Shown here: piece by piece, positions 1 to 6,719 of the stretch | Numbering within the stretch: the first letter of the stretch is position 1 | Layout: each line of letters begins with the position of its first letter | Source of the DNA: Caryophanales bacterium | GTDB lineage: Bacteria > Bacillota > Bacilli > Exiguobacteriales > Exiguobacteriaceae | Length of the DNA: 22,416 nucleotides | Reading direction: 5' to 3' | NCBI GenBank assembly: GCA_902363455.1 | Contig: CABJAC010000013.1 | Span: 1 to 22,416, forward strand | Made by a program: the position numbers and the translations under genes | The notes under the pieces: model-generated | Told to the model about the DNA's origin: nothing | What the model saw: the letters and a program-made list of their open reading frames with translations, nothing else | The model's database searches: none

Positions 1-55
1 AGCAGCGAAGCGATGCGGCGCGATGCTTGTCCCAGGAAAACGATTCGAAGCGAAC
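1..55. other. GC-rich intergenic segment with internal short repeats, possible dispersed repeat edge
   Basis: No convincing coding frame is visible in these bases. The segment is richer in GC than the terminator region that follows and contains internal direct repeats: CGAAGCGA at 6-13 and 46-53, and GCGATGC at 10-16 and 20-26. It lies beyond the terminator of the yheB-yheA operon. It could be the edge of a dispersed intergenic repeat or the end of a gene outside the window. This is inference only. Confidence 0.25.
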
Positions 56-92
56 AAAAAAGCGGTTCTTCTCAATCAAGAGAAAAACCACT
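56..92 (-). terminator. Rho-independent terminator of yheB-yheA
   Basis: Read on the minus strand, a 12-bp stem (80-91 pairing with 62-73, two G-U pairs) with a 6-nt loop is followed by a run of six T (plus-strand A at 56-61). This is a good intrinsic terminator for transcription leaving yheA, and the second stem-loop reached after the gene. Confidence 0.7.
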
Positions 93-109
93 ACTTTGTC
101 TTCAGTCTG

Positions 110-139
110 AAAGCCTCGGTCAGGTAGACCGAGGCTTTT
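110..139 (-). terminator. Stem-loop after yheA
   Basis: A perfect 11-bp inverted repeat (AAAGCCTCGGT at 110-120, ACCGAGGCTTT at 128-138) with a 7-nt loop lies 13 bp beyond the yheA stop codon. The run of T is short on both strands, so it may act with the stronger hairpin at 56-92 as a double terminator or as an mRNA 3'-end stabiliser. Confidence 0.6.
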
Positions 140-151
140 GAATCGATTCGT

Positions 152-529
152 TTATTGAACGTCGTCTTGATTTTGCTCCATCATCGGTGCATAGAGTTCT
201 TCAAGCGGCTTCATGATGATTTGTGTCACTTCCGTCAACATCGTGTGCATACGTTGTTCTTCCTGCATCAGTTGACCAATCAATGGATTGTTTTGGACTT
301 CTAACATTTTTGCTTGCGCAGATGCCATATCTTCAGGTGTGATTTCTTCACCTTGCATTTGTTTTTGTTGTAACTCCAATTGAACATTTCGGAATGAAGC
401 AAATAGTTCATTTGACATCGGATCCGCGTTGACTTGAGCATAGAGATCTTTTAATGTCGTGTACTCCGATGTTTCGCGGAGTGCACGCTCGAGTGTGTAC
501 GCGTGGTCGTATAAGTTTGTTTCAGACAT
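152..529 (-). CDS. yheA: YheA-like protein (UPF0342, YlbF/YmcA superfamily)
   Basis: A 125-residue all-helical protein of the YlbF/YmcA/YheA superfamily. Recognition rests on strong remembered similarity to B. subtilis YheA (about 117 residues): an N-terminal NLYDHAYTLERALRE-type segment, the block FRNVQLELQQKQMQGEEIT in the middle, and a C-terminal IMKPLEELYAP. The relatives YlbF and YmcA form a complex with YaaT that acts on competence, sporulation and RNase Y. The precise role of YheA is not established. The start at 529 is chosen over the longer frame (613) because GGAGGG precedes it at proper distance and the family begins here. It sits 20 bp downstream of yheB, apparently in one operon as in Bacillus. 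Confidence 0.85.
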   Translation of the reverse strand: MSETNLYDHAYTLERALRETSEYTTLKDLYAQVNADPMSNELFASFRNVQLELQQKQMQGEEITPEDMASAQAKMLEVQNNPLIGQLMQEEQRMHTMLTEVTQIIMKPLEELYAPMMEQNQDDVQ

Positions 530-549
530 GTTTGAACCCTCCAATTTTG

Positions 550-1686
550 TTAAACGATAAGAAGTATCGCTTGTATCATCCCAATTAAACCACCTAACAG
601 CCCTCCAAGCCAAGTGATAGCCCGGAATTCTCTTCTGGAAATCGACAAGACGATTTCTTCAAGATACGCGGTATCCAGCAGTCCGACTTCTTCCCGGACA
701 ATCGTCTCGAGATCGAGTGTCGCCATGATCCGTTCCACCTGTTCCACCATTCGATCGACTAATCGTTTGGCGAGCAGCGGGACCATTTCTTGTGTGATGC
801 GCACCTCAAGCGACTTCAATATTTCGTGTAGTGGCGTATCGAACATGTTCGTCAGCGGAATACGAGCCAAGATTTCTGCCTTCACCCGCGTGACGAGTTG
901 TTGTTCGGTCTCTGTATCGAGAAGCGAGTCGACCGGGCGCGACAGGAGCAGATTGATCTCTTGTTCAACCATATCGCTGATGAATCGGCGTGTAGACTCT
1001 CCTTGTAATACCCGTTTGAGTTCGGGTTGAATCATCTCGACGATATTAATATTGGCGAGCAGCATTCCGAACATCCCGCCGCCTAACTTCCCTTGAATAA
1101 AACCGGCGACTGTTTCTTCAAGCTTCATCTTCCCGTCAGGACTCTCAAAATACCGTTCGGTCTGTTGGAGTAACGCATCGACGACTTTAGGGATGGACTC
1201 ATTGATTTTTGTTGTTCCTGTCTCTCCAATGACTTCAGACAAGCTCGTTGTTTTGATGCTGGTTACCAGTGCCGACAGTTCTTGATCGATCCGTTCTTCG
1301 ATCTTTTGATGCAACTGTTCTTCCGGATGTTTGACGAATCGTTCCGCCACTTCACGAATCGTCCGGGTGGACCGTGTCCATTTTTGTACTTCCTGTTGCA
1401 GCATCTGAATGATGGCATCGTACACGACAGGTTGCTGGAGACGCTTGCTGATACCTTCTGGTGTCAGTAAATGTTTGACGACTGTCCGCCCAAGGTTCGC
1501 GGCCAACTCGTCCCGGCGCTTTGGAATCAATCCCGGTGTGAATGGAATCCGGTACTTTCCGATGTATTTCGCTTCAAGCGGTCGAAACAGCATCCGAATC
1601 GCAAGATGATTGGTAACTGCCCCAATCATTGCTCCAATGATGATCATTCCAATTGCTTTGATGACTAAATCGACTTCGACTGGCAT
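550..1686 (-). CDS. yheB: DUF445 / UPF0754 membrane protein YheB
   Basis: A 378-residue protein of the DUF445 (UPF0754) family, close to B. subtilis YheB in length. One hydrophobic helix spans residues about 7-25 and is followed by the family segment GAVTNHLAIRMLFRP. A long charged helical middle part (about 60-345) follows, then a glycine-rich C-terminal membrane helix (about 357-378). The protein is therefore anchored at both ends with a large soluble domain. Function is unknown; Bacillus homologues are described as membrane proteins found in spores. The ATG at 1686 is preceded by GGAAGGA. It is transcribed away from the PucR-type gene at 1759 and leads into yheA. Confidence 0.85.
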   Translation of the reverse strand: MPVEVDLVIKAIGMIIIGAMIGAVTNHLAIRMLFRPLEAKYIGKYRIPFTPGLIPKRRDELAANLGRTVVKHLLTPEGISKRLQQPVVYDAIIQMLQQEVQKWTRSTRTIREVAERFVKHPEEQLHQKIEERIDQELSALVTSIKTTSLSEVIGETGTTKINESIPKVVDALLQQTERYFESPDGKMKLEETVAGFIQGKLGGGMFGMLLANINIVEMIQPELKRVLQGESTRRFISDMVEQEINLLLSRPVDSLLDTETEQQLVTRVKAEILARIPLTNMFDTPLHEILKSLEVRITQEMVPLLAKRLVDRMVEQVERIMATLDLETIVREEVGLLDTAYLEEIVLSISRREFRAITWLGGLLGGLIGMIQAILLIV

Positions 1687-1719
1687 AGATCTCGTTCCTT
1701 CCGATTTTAGTATTGTGGT

Positions 1720-1743
1720 AAAGTCTTAATAGGACTTTTTTTT
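1720..1743 (+). other. Terminator-like hairpin just before the PucR-type gene
   Basis: AAAGTC (1720-1725) and GACTTT (1733-1738) form a 6-bp A/T-rich stem with a 7-nt loop, followed by T to 1743. The ribosome binding site AAGGAGG begins two bases later. It resembles a weak intrinsic terminator or attenuator in the leader of the next gene. The stem is weak, so function is uncertain. Confidence 0.3.
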
Positions 1744-1758
1744 AAGGAGGCGCCTCGT

Positions 1759-2592
1759 ATGTTACAACAATTAACCGTCTTGTTTAAAGATCATCTCTCG
1801 ACTGACCCTGCTGTTTACTCTACCGATAAGTATACCGTATATCAGTTGACCGATGGACTTCGTTTCGGGATCGAAAATACGATTCTTACTGCCCGTGAAG
1901 TGGACTTGCTCGACTTGCTGGCCGAACGGGTCGTCACATCCACTTCCGATGATACTGTTTCATGGCGGCGTCGACTGGAACAGACGCACAGTGAAGAAGC
2001 CGAACCGTTTCGAATGGTTCACTTCTTATTTGAACAGCTCGATGCCCGGACAGGAGAAGATTTACAACAGTTGCTCCGTTCCTTTTTCCACGCACCGAGT
2101 GCCGTCATCCCGCTGACGGCCAATCGCTTCGTCGTCATCGAACGGGAAGAATTCGTCTCGGAGAACGATTTACATGACTTCTTCACCGCTTTGCAATCTG
2201 ATTTTTTAACAGATGGAAAAGTCTTGATTGGTCAACAACGGAAATCAGGTGATCTTGCCGTTCAGTTTCGATTGGAACAAGCCGCCTTACGGGAAACCCC
2301 TTTGTTGCACATCGAGCGGTTTCTTCCCGCATTAACGCGGTTGACGTTATTATCGACGGACATACGCCAGGAACTGATTGAACGGTTTATCACTCCTCTT
2401 GAATATGAGTCGCGTGAAACGATTGATGCCTTTTGCCGCGCCAACTTAAATGTCTCATTGACGGCAAAACATCTCTTTTTACATCGAAACAGTCTTCAGT
2501 ACCGACTGGACCGGCTGACAGAACAAACCGAAATCGACATCCGGTCGTTTGAAGGGGCAAGTTTTTTGTACACCCTTTTACGCGTAGCATAG
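1759..2592 (+). CDS. PucR/CdaR-type helix-turn-helix regulator (YxkF-like)
   Basis: A 277-residue protein whose C-terminal 55 residues (about 220-277) match the PucR C-terminal helix-turn-helix (HTH_30): N-x-S-x-TAKHLFLHRNSLQYRLDRL. The N-terminal 200 residues are poorly conserved and may be a degenerate GGDEF-like or other sensing domain of the CdaR type. Such proteins usually activate transport or catabolic genes. It lies directly upstream of msmX on the same strand. I recall that the PucR-family protein YxkF is near msmX in B. subtilis, so this is probably its counterpart. The start is set by a strong AAGGAGG (1744-1750). A 10-bp perfect palindrome GAGGCGCCTC (1747-1756) overlaps this site. 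Its ligand and targets are not visible from the sequence. Confidence 0.75.
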   Translation: MLQQLTVLFKDHLSTDPAVYSTDKYTVYQLTDGLRFGIENTILTAREVDLLDLLAERVVTSTSDDTVSWRRRLEQTHSEEAEPFRMVHFLFEQLDARTGEDLQQLLRSFFHAPSAVIPLTANRFVVIEREEFVSENDLHDFFTALQSDFLTDGKVLIGQQRKSGDLAVQFRLEQAALRETPLLHIERFLPALTRLTLLSTDIRQELIERFITPLEYESRETIDAFCRANLNVSLTAKHLFLHRNSLQYRLDRLTEQTEIDIRSFEGASFLYTLLRVA

Positions 2593-2598
2593 TGACCA

Positions 2599-2616
2599 AA
2601 TGATAACGGTTACATT
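2599..2616 (+). promoter_or_regulatory. CcpA-binding cre box upstream of msmX
   Basis: AATGATAACGGTTACATT agrees with every position of the catabolite-responsive element consensus WTGNNARCGNWWWCAWW and is nearly palindromic. It lies in the gap between the PucR-type gene and msmX, upstream of a TATACT -10 candidate (2655-2660). That places its centre about 60 bp before the likely transcription start, a position compatible with activation or with control of read-through. A second, poorer cre-like match is TGTAAGCGTTATTT (2667-2680). Confidence 0.65.
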
Positions 2617-2654
2617 CAGTCATGTTGTCCATATGTTTTTTGCTTCGTTTCTCC

Positions 2655-2660
2655 TATACT
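2655..2660 (+). promoter_or_regulatory. Possible -10 element for msmX
   Basis: TATACT is a five-of-six match to the sigma-A -10 consensus, 54 bp before the msmX start codon. No good -35 hexamer lies 16-18 bp upstream (TATGTT at a 17-bp spacer), so the promoter would be weak or activator-dependent. Confidence 0.35.
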
Positions 2661-2714
2661 AATTCTTGTAAGCGTTATTTTAATCGACTACTTAATTTAC
2701 AGGGGGATGTACAC

Positions 2715-3821
2715 ATGGCAGATATTCGTCTTGAGCATATTGATAAAGTTTATTCTGGAACAGCAAAAGCGGTTGATGACTTCAACCTTCATATTAAAGA
2801 TAAAGAATTCATCGTCTTCGTTGGACCATCAGGTTGCGGTAAATCAACGACGCTTCGAATGATTGCCGGTCTCGAAGAAATCTCAGGCGGAGATTTCGTC
2901 ATCGACGGCAAACGAATGAATGATGTGGCACCAAAAGACCGTGATATCGCCATGGTTTTCCAAAACTATGCCCTTTATCCACATATGAACGTCTTCGACA
3001 ACATGGCTTTCGGATTAAAGCTTCGTAAATTCCCGAAAGACGAAATCAAGCAACGTGTAGACAATGCGGCCCGTATTCTTGGTCTTGAAGAATACTTGGA
3101 GCGTAAACCAAAAGCCCTCTCTGGTGGACAACGCCAACGTGTTGCCATCGGTCGTGCCATCGTCCGTGATGCAAAAGTCTTCTTGATGGATGAGCCGCTC
3201 TCGAACTTGGATGCTAAACTCCGTGTTCAGATGCGTAAGGAAATCATCCAGTTGCACAAACGTCTCGAAACGACGACGATTTACGTGACGCACGATCAGA
3301 CGGAAGCGATGACCCTTGCGACTCGAATCGTTATCATGAAAGCCGGACTCATTCAACAAGTCGGTACACCAAAAGAAGTGTACGACCACCCGGACAACAT
3401 GTTCGTTGCTGGTTTCATCGGTTCACCATCGATGAACTTCCTGACAGGAAAGCTTGCGGAAGACGGTCTCTTCCATGTCACAGGCACAGAAGAGAAATTT
3501 GAAGTGCCTGAAGGCAAAATGAAAGTACTCCGCGAACGTGGATACACAAGCAAAGATCTTGTCCTCGGAATCCGTCCGGAAGATATTCACGCTGAGTTGA
3601 TTTATCAAGACACAAAAACAGCTCACCGTTTCCCGGCGCATATCGAAGTTTCTGAGCTCATGGGAGCCGAGTCTTACCTCTACTCCAAAGTCGGCAACCA
3701 AGCCTTCACAGCACGTGTTGATTCGCGTTCACACGTCGAGATGGGTTCAGATTTAGATCTGTTCTTCGATATGACAAAAGCGCATTTCTTTGATGCCGCA
3801 ACTGAAGCAACAATTCGTTAA
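2715..3821 (+). CDS. msmX: Sugar ABC importer ATPase MsmX/UgpC
   Basis: A 368-residue ATPase of the CUT1 carbohydrate import family. All ABC motifs are present: Walker A GPSGCGKST (37-45), Q-loop Q83, signature LSGGQ (135-139), Walker B ending in MDEP (158-161), D-loop SNLDAKL (163-169) and switch His193. The C-terminal third (about 235-368) is the TOBE/regulatory domain. In B. subtilis MsmX is a shared ATPase serving several oligosaccharide importers whose operons lack their own. The absence of a permease or binding-protein gene for sugars nearby fits that role. The ATG at 2715 follows AGGGGGA (2701-2707); the longer upstream frame covers the promoter region and is not coding. The length matches the usual 365 residues. 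Confidence 0.95.
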   Translation: MADIRLEHIDKVYSGTAKAVDDFNLHIKDKEFIVFVGPSGCGKSTTLRMIAGLEEISGGDFVIDGKRMNDVAPKDRDIAMVFQNYALYPHMNVFDNMAFGLKLRKFPKDEIKQRVDNAARILGLEEYLERKPKALSGGQRQRVAIGRAIVRDAKVFLMDEPLSNLDAKLRVQMRKEIIQLHKRLETTTIYVTHDQTEAMTLATRIVIMKAGLIQQVGTPKEVYDHPDNMFVAGFIGSPSMNFLTGKLAEDGLFHVTGTEEKFEVPEGKMKVLRERGYTSKDLVLGIRPEDIHAELIYQDTKTAHRFPAHIEVSELMGAESYLYSKVGNQAFTARVDSRSHVEMGSDLDLFFDMTKAHFFDAATEATIR

Positions 3822-3846
3822 TCTATCAGATTCAGTGAACGTATTC

Positions 3847-3875
3847 AGGCTGCCCACGTTTGGGCAGTCTTTTTT
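3847..3875 (+). terminator. Terminator of msmX
   Basis: A 9-bp stem (GGCTGCCCA 3848-3856, TGGGCAGTC 3861-3869) with a CGTT loop is followed by six T. It lies about 26 bp after the msmX stop codon. Confidence 0.9.
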
Positions 3876-3876
3876 A

Positions 3877-3906
3877 TTGACAGACGTTCCTGTAACTTTG
3901 TATGAT
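3877..3906 (+). promoter_or_regulatory. Sigma-A promoter of the amino-acid ABC operon
   Basis: A perfect -35 TTGACA (3877-3882) and a -10 TATGAT (3901-3906, five of six) are separated by 18 bp. The -35 box begins right at the end of the msmX terminator. The predicted start is about 3912-3914, giving a leader of about 70 nt. Confidence 0.8.
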
Positions 3907-3926
3907 ACTGCTTGTAGTCTTAAATT

Positions 3927-3950
3927 AATCCTATTCGAAAACTAGGAATT
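3927..3950 (+). promoter_or_regulatory. Imperfect dyad, candidate operator (CymR-like?)
   Basis: AATCCTA (3927-3933) and TAGGAATT (3943-3950) form an inverted repeat with one extra base in the right arm, about 13-37 bp after the predicted transcription start. The GGAATT half resembles sites of CymR, the Rrf2-family repressor of cysteine and cystine genes in Bacillales. The assignment is from memory of that motif and is tentative. Confidence 0.35.
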
Positions 3951-3981
3951 GAAATCATTTATTTTTAAAGGAGAGAGCGCT

Positions 3982-4743
3982 ATGAAACACGGACTAAAGC
4001 TAGCAGTAGCAGCACTATCAACAGCGGGGGTGTTAGCGGCGTGCGGCGCTTCTAACGAAGAAGCAAGCAAAGATGAAAAAATCGTGACAGTTGGGACGGA
4101 AGCAACGTACCCGCCATTTACGTATAAAGAAAAAGGCAAGCTCACTGGGTATGACATCGAAGTCATGAATGAAGTCGCAAAACGCGCCGGCTACAAAGTC
4201 GAGTACAAAGCGATGGACTTCAAAGGATTGATTCCGGCACTCGATTCAAAACGAATCGATGTCATTGCCAACCAAATGGGCATAAATAAAGATCGCAAGA
4301 AGAAATATGCATTCTCTGATGCCTATACGGTTTCCGGTTCAACAATCATCGTCAATAACAAAACAGACGATATCAAAACACTTGAGGACTTGAAAGGCAA
4401 AACGGTTGGTTCGACACAAGGATCACTTTATGCCAAAACAGCTGAAGAAGCAGGCGCAAAAGTCAAGTATTATAAAGGCGCAAACCAAGTCTTAAAAGAT
4501 CTTGAAGCAGGTCGTGTCGACGCTGCGATGAACGACCGTCTGTTTGTTTTGACAGAACTCAAAAAAGCCGGTTATAAAGTGAAAGCTGTCGGTGAGACGT
4601 TTGATAAAAACGAATCAGGTCTGATGATGGCGAAAGACAGCAAATATACTGAAGACTTCAACAAGGCACTCGCAGAGATGCAAGAAGACGGCACGCTCGC
4701 AGATCTCGGGAAAAAATACTTTAACGAGGACATCAGTAAATGA
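3982..4743 (+). CDS. Polar amino-acid (cystine-type) ABC transporter substrate-binding lipoprotein
   Basis: A 253-residue extracellular binding protein of solute-binding family 3. Residues 1-20 are a lipoprotein signal peptide with lipobox LAAC, so Cys21 would be lipidated and anchored on the outer face of the membrane. The mature part shows family motifs: FTYKEKGKLTGYDIEV near the N-terminus, then the block IDVIANQMGINKDRKKKY followed by FSDAYTVSGSTIIV. The IANQ-G-IN-R block is like that of B. subtilis TcyA, so cystine is my preferred ligand; another polar amino acid is possible. The start at 3982 is fixed by AAAGGAGAG and the signal peptide. Its stop overlaps the start of the permease gene (ATGA), so translation is coupled. 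Confidence 0.88.
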   Translation: MKHGLKLAVAALSTAGVLAACGASNEEASKDEKIVTVGTEATYPPFTYKEKGKLTGYDIEVMNEVAKRAGYKVEYKAMDFKGLIPALDSKRIDVIANQMGINKDRKKKYAFSDAYTVSGSTIIVNNKTDDIKTLEDLKGKTVGSTQGSLYAKTAEEAGAKVKYYKGANQVLKDLEAGRVDAAMNDRLFVLTELKKAGYKVKAVGETFDKNESGLMMAKDSKYTEDFNKALAEMQEDGTLADLGKKYFNEDISK

Positions 4744-5390
4744 TGGAATTGTTTACAATCGTCCGTGATAATGCGGACGTTTACGGAAAGGCGATTGGCA
4801 CTACACTTCTTGCAAGTGGATTTGCCATCGTCTTTGCGCTTTTTCTCGGTTTGATTCTTGCGGTCATGCGGGATAGCCGTTTCGCCGTCTTAAGCGGCTT
4901 CGCACGATTGTACGTCTCCTTTTTCCGAGGAACACCTTTGTTGCTGCAAATCTTGATTTTGTATAATGGTCTGGTCGTTCTTCAACTGACCGGTTTCCAA
5001 GCGTTGGCCTTTGGTCTGTCGCTTCACTTTTCGGCCTATATCTCGGAATCATTCCGGGCCGCGATCTCCTCTGTCGATCGTGGACAATGGGAAGCAGCGG
5101 ATTCACTTGGTATTCCACGCCGGAAGACATTTAAGGATGTCATTCTTCCGCAGGCTTTGTCGCGGGCGATTCCGCCTCTTTCGAACTCGGTCATCGATAT
5201 CATCAAATCGACGTCCCTCGGAACGATTGTAGCCGTCGAAGAACTGACGTATGTATCCGACCAAATCTCGGCAACGACCTATCTTGTCATGCCTTTGCTG
5301 CTGTTCTCAGCTGCGATTTATTGGATCATGTCGACCTTGATCCAGGGGGTTCAGCACCGCCTCGAAGCCCGATTCAGTATTCCAGAATAA
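4740..5390 (+). CDS. Polar amino-acid ABC transporter permease
   Basis: A 216-residue integral membrane protein of the HisM/TcyB permease family. Hydrophobic segments lie at about 18-43, 58-82, 86-104 and 180-203. The EAA loop that contacts the ATPase is intact at residues 118-139 (starts EAADSLG, ends ILPQA). It would form the membrane channel for the binding protein encoded just upstream. The gene starts at the overlapping ATGA with GAGGA (4726-4730) nine bases upstream; a second ATG follows immediately at 4743. A strong terminator comes straight after, so no ATPase gene belongs to this operon, although members of the family usually have one next to them. Confidence 0.9.
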   Translation: MMELFTIVRDNADVYGKAIGTTLLASGFAIVFALFLGLILAVMRDSRFAVLSGFARLYVSFFRGTPLLLQILILYNGLVVLQLTGFQALAFGLSLHFSAYISESFRAAISSVDRGQWEAADSLGIPRRKTFKDVILPQALSRAIPPLSNSVIDIIKSTSLGTIVAVEELTYVSDQISATTYLVMPLLLFSAAIYWIMSTLIQGVQHRLEARFSIPE

Positions 5391-5398
5391 AAGTAAGG

Positions 5399-5434
5399 CA
5401 CTTGGAAGCGCGACACATTCCAAGTGTTTTTTTT
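5399..5434 (+). terminator. Terminator of the amino-acid ABC operon
   Basis: A perfect 9-bp stem (CACTTGGAA 5399-5407, TTCCAAGTG 5418-5426) with a 10-nt loop is followed by eight T. It closes the two-gene operon. Confidence 0.9.
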
Positions 5435-5446
5435 AATCTTTTTAAG

Positions 5447-5471
5447 GTTTAATACTAGTCATCCCGGGAAT
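5447..5471 (+). promoter_or_regulatory. Sigma-B-type promoter before the 62-residue gene
   Basis: GTTTAA (5447-5452), a 13-bp spacer and GGGAAT (5466-5471) match the general-stress sigma-B consensus (GTTTAA, 12-15 bp, GGGTAT or GGGAAT). A sigma-A-like -10 TATACT follows at 5479-5484, but its -35 (TAGTCA, 5456-5461) is poor. The gene may be read by both forms of RNA polymerase. Confidence 0.55.
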
Positions 5472-5531
5472 AATCAAGTATACTAATAAAAATCAGAATT
5501 ATCTGATAACTTTAAAAGGAGCGTGGCCGAG

Positions 5532-5720
5532 ATGAAACAAGTAATTGAAGCTTTCCGTAGACAAGATGCAGAGCAGCGGATTCCAGTGCTACGCCTCGAA
5601 ATCGATTATGAGCTCAGTACGCTCTTCGATGCTATTCAAGTCAGTGATCAAGCAGCTGTTGTCGCTAGTAAAGAACGTTTAGATAAATATCGTCAGGAAA
5701 TGCTTCGTCTCGAAGCATAA
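5532..5720 (+). CDS. Small protein of unknown function (62 aa)
   Basis: I do not recognise this protein. It has 62 residues, is rich in Glu, Arg, Gln and Ala, has no Cys or Trp, and reads as two or three amphipathic helices (about 1-15, 20-38, 42-61) with no membrane segment or signal peptide. The ATG at 5532 is chosen over a GTG at 5523 because AAAGGAG (5515-5521) is at optimal distance only from the ATG. It has its own promoter, a good ribosome binding site and its own terminator, which together make it very likely to be a real single-gene unit. A sigma-B-like promoter in front suggests a role in stress or stationary phase (inference). Confidence 0.75.
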   Translation: MKQVIEAFRRQDAEQRIPVLRLEIDYELSTLFDAIQVSDQAAVVASKERLDKYRQEMLRLEA

Positions 5721-5732
5721 CCCTATAGATAC

Positions 5733-5770
5733 TCCCATCTCACCTCCCCCTTGAGATGGGACTTTTTTTT
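5733..5770 (+). terminator. Terminator of the 62-residue gene
   Basis: A 10-bp stem (TCCCATCTCA 5733-5742, TGAGATGGGA 5752-5761) with a 9-nt loop is followed by eight T. Confidence 0.9.
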
Positions 5771-5774
5771 GCAC

Positions 5775-5800
5775 AAAAAATAGCCCGAAGGCTATTTTTT
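5775..5800 (-). terminator. Terminator of the aldo/keto reductase gene
   Basis: AAAAAATAGCC (5775-5785) and GGCTATTTTTT (5790-5800) pair perfectly. On the minus strand the loop is a stable TTCG and the stem ends in six T. It overlaps the stop codon of the minus-strand gene and is symmetric enough to work in both directions. Confidence 0.9.
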
Positions 5801-6695
5801 AATCAACGTCCCGTCCGCGGGAAGCTTTTAAGATTTCAAACCATTGTTCACGCGACAGTTCGAGACGTGTCGCCCGGACAGCAGATTCAATCCGTTCAAT
5901 TTTTCCTGAACCGACGATTGGCATGATGCGCGCCGGATGTTTGAGCAACCAGGCATAGGCGACTTCGTCGATCTCCTCTGCGCCGATGTCACGGCCGATC
6001 TCCTCGAGTTTTTCACGAAGCGGCGCAAATTGTTCTTCTTTGAACAATCGTCCTCCGGCAAGCGGACTCCATGCCATGAGCGGCATTTCATTTTCGTGGC
6101 ACAAATCAACCGAACCGTCTTCAAAATGCTTCAGTTCCGCGACAGACAGCTCAAGCTGATTCGTGACGAGCATGAACGGTAATCGTGATTGAATCAAACT
6201 TTGTTGAGCCGGTGTATGGTTCGACAATCCAAACGTCCGTACTTTTCCGGATTCTTTTAATTCGACGAATGCTTCGGCGATTTCATTTGGATCCATCAAT
6301 GGATCAGGACGGTGAATCAGTAACGTATCGATGTAATCGACACCGAGTTCTTTTAATGAACGGGTCGCCTGCTCAATGATATGTTCTTTTGTCGTGTCGT
6401 AAAATGAAAGTTTTTGATCCGAGAAATGGTTTCCTTTCATTTTGATCCCGGTTTTTGTGACGATTTCCATCCGTTCGCGTAATTCAGGTTTCAGTGCCAA
6501 CGCTTCACCAAACAGTCCTTCGTTCGTATAATCACCATAAATATCGGCGTGGTCAAATGTCGTAATCCCTAATGCCAAACATTGCTCAATTAATTCGAGT
6601 CGCTCCTGTGCCGTCATGTTCCATTCATTCAGACGCCATAGTCCATGAATGACTCTCGAAAATGAAAGTTCTTCCGTTAAGTGTATCCGTTCCAT
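5799..6695 (-). CDS. Aldo/keto reductase (YdhF-like oxidoreductase)
   Basis: A 298-residue NADPH-dependent aldo/keto reductase with the expected (beta/alpha)8 fold, the same length as E. coli YdhF, which it resembles most. The catalytic tetrad can be placed: Asp48 and Tyr53 (TTFDHADIYG), Lys81 (IVTKTG) and His128 (LLIHRPD). Further family blocks are GKVRTFGLSNH (150-160) and MAWSPLAGGRLF, and the C-terminal IMPIVGSGKIERI segment that binds the cofactor phosphate. The natural substrate cannot be told; such enzymes reduce aldehydes and ketones. The start at 6695 is preceded by GGGAGATG. It is a single-gene unit with its own promoter region containing an inverted repeat and its own terminator. 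Confidence 0.9.
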   Translation of the reverse strand: MERIHLTEELSFSRVIHGLWRLNEWNMTAQERLELIEQCLALGITTFDHADIYGDYTNEGLFGEALALKPELRERMEIVTKTGIKMKGNHFSDQKLSFYDTTKEHIIEQATRSLKELGVDYIDTLLIHRPDPLMDPNEIAEAFVELKESGKVRTFGLSNHTPAQQSLIQSRLPFMLVTNQLELSVAELKHFEDGSVDLCHENEMPLMAWSPLAGGRLFKEEQFAPLREKLEEIGRDIGAEEIDEVAYAWLLKHPARIMPIVGSGKIERIESAVRATRLELSREQWFEILKASRGRDVD

Positions 6696-6719
6696 GTATA
6701 GTCATCTCCCTATCTTTCA

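Noticed and set aside
614..1668. Open frames on the plus strand opposite yheB
   Set aside because: They lack ribosome binding sites and lie entirely antisense to a recognised family protein; composition is that of shadow frames.
3907..3981. Leader of the amino-acid operon considered as a riboswitch or T-box
   Set aside because: The leader is only about 70 nt, without a T-box sequence, S-box motif or terminator; it contains only the short dyad.
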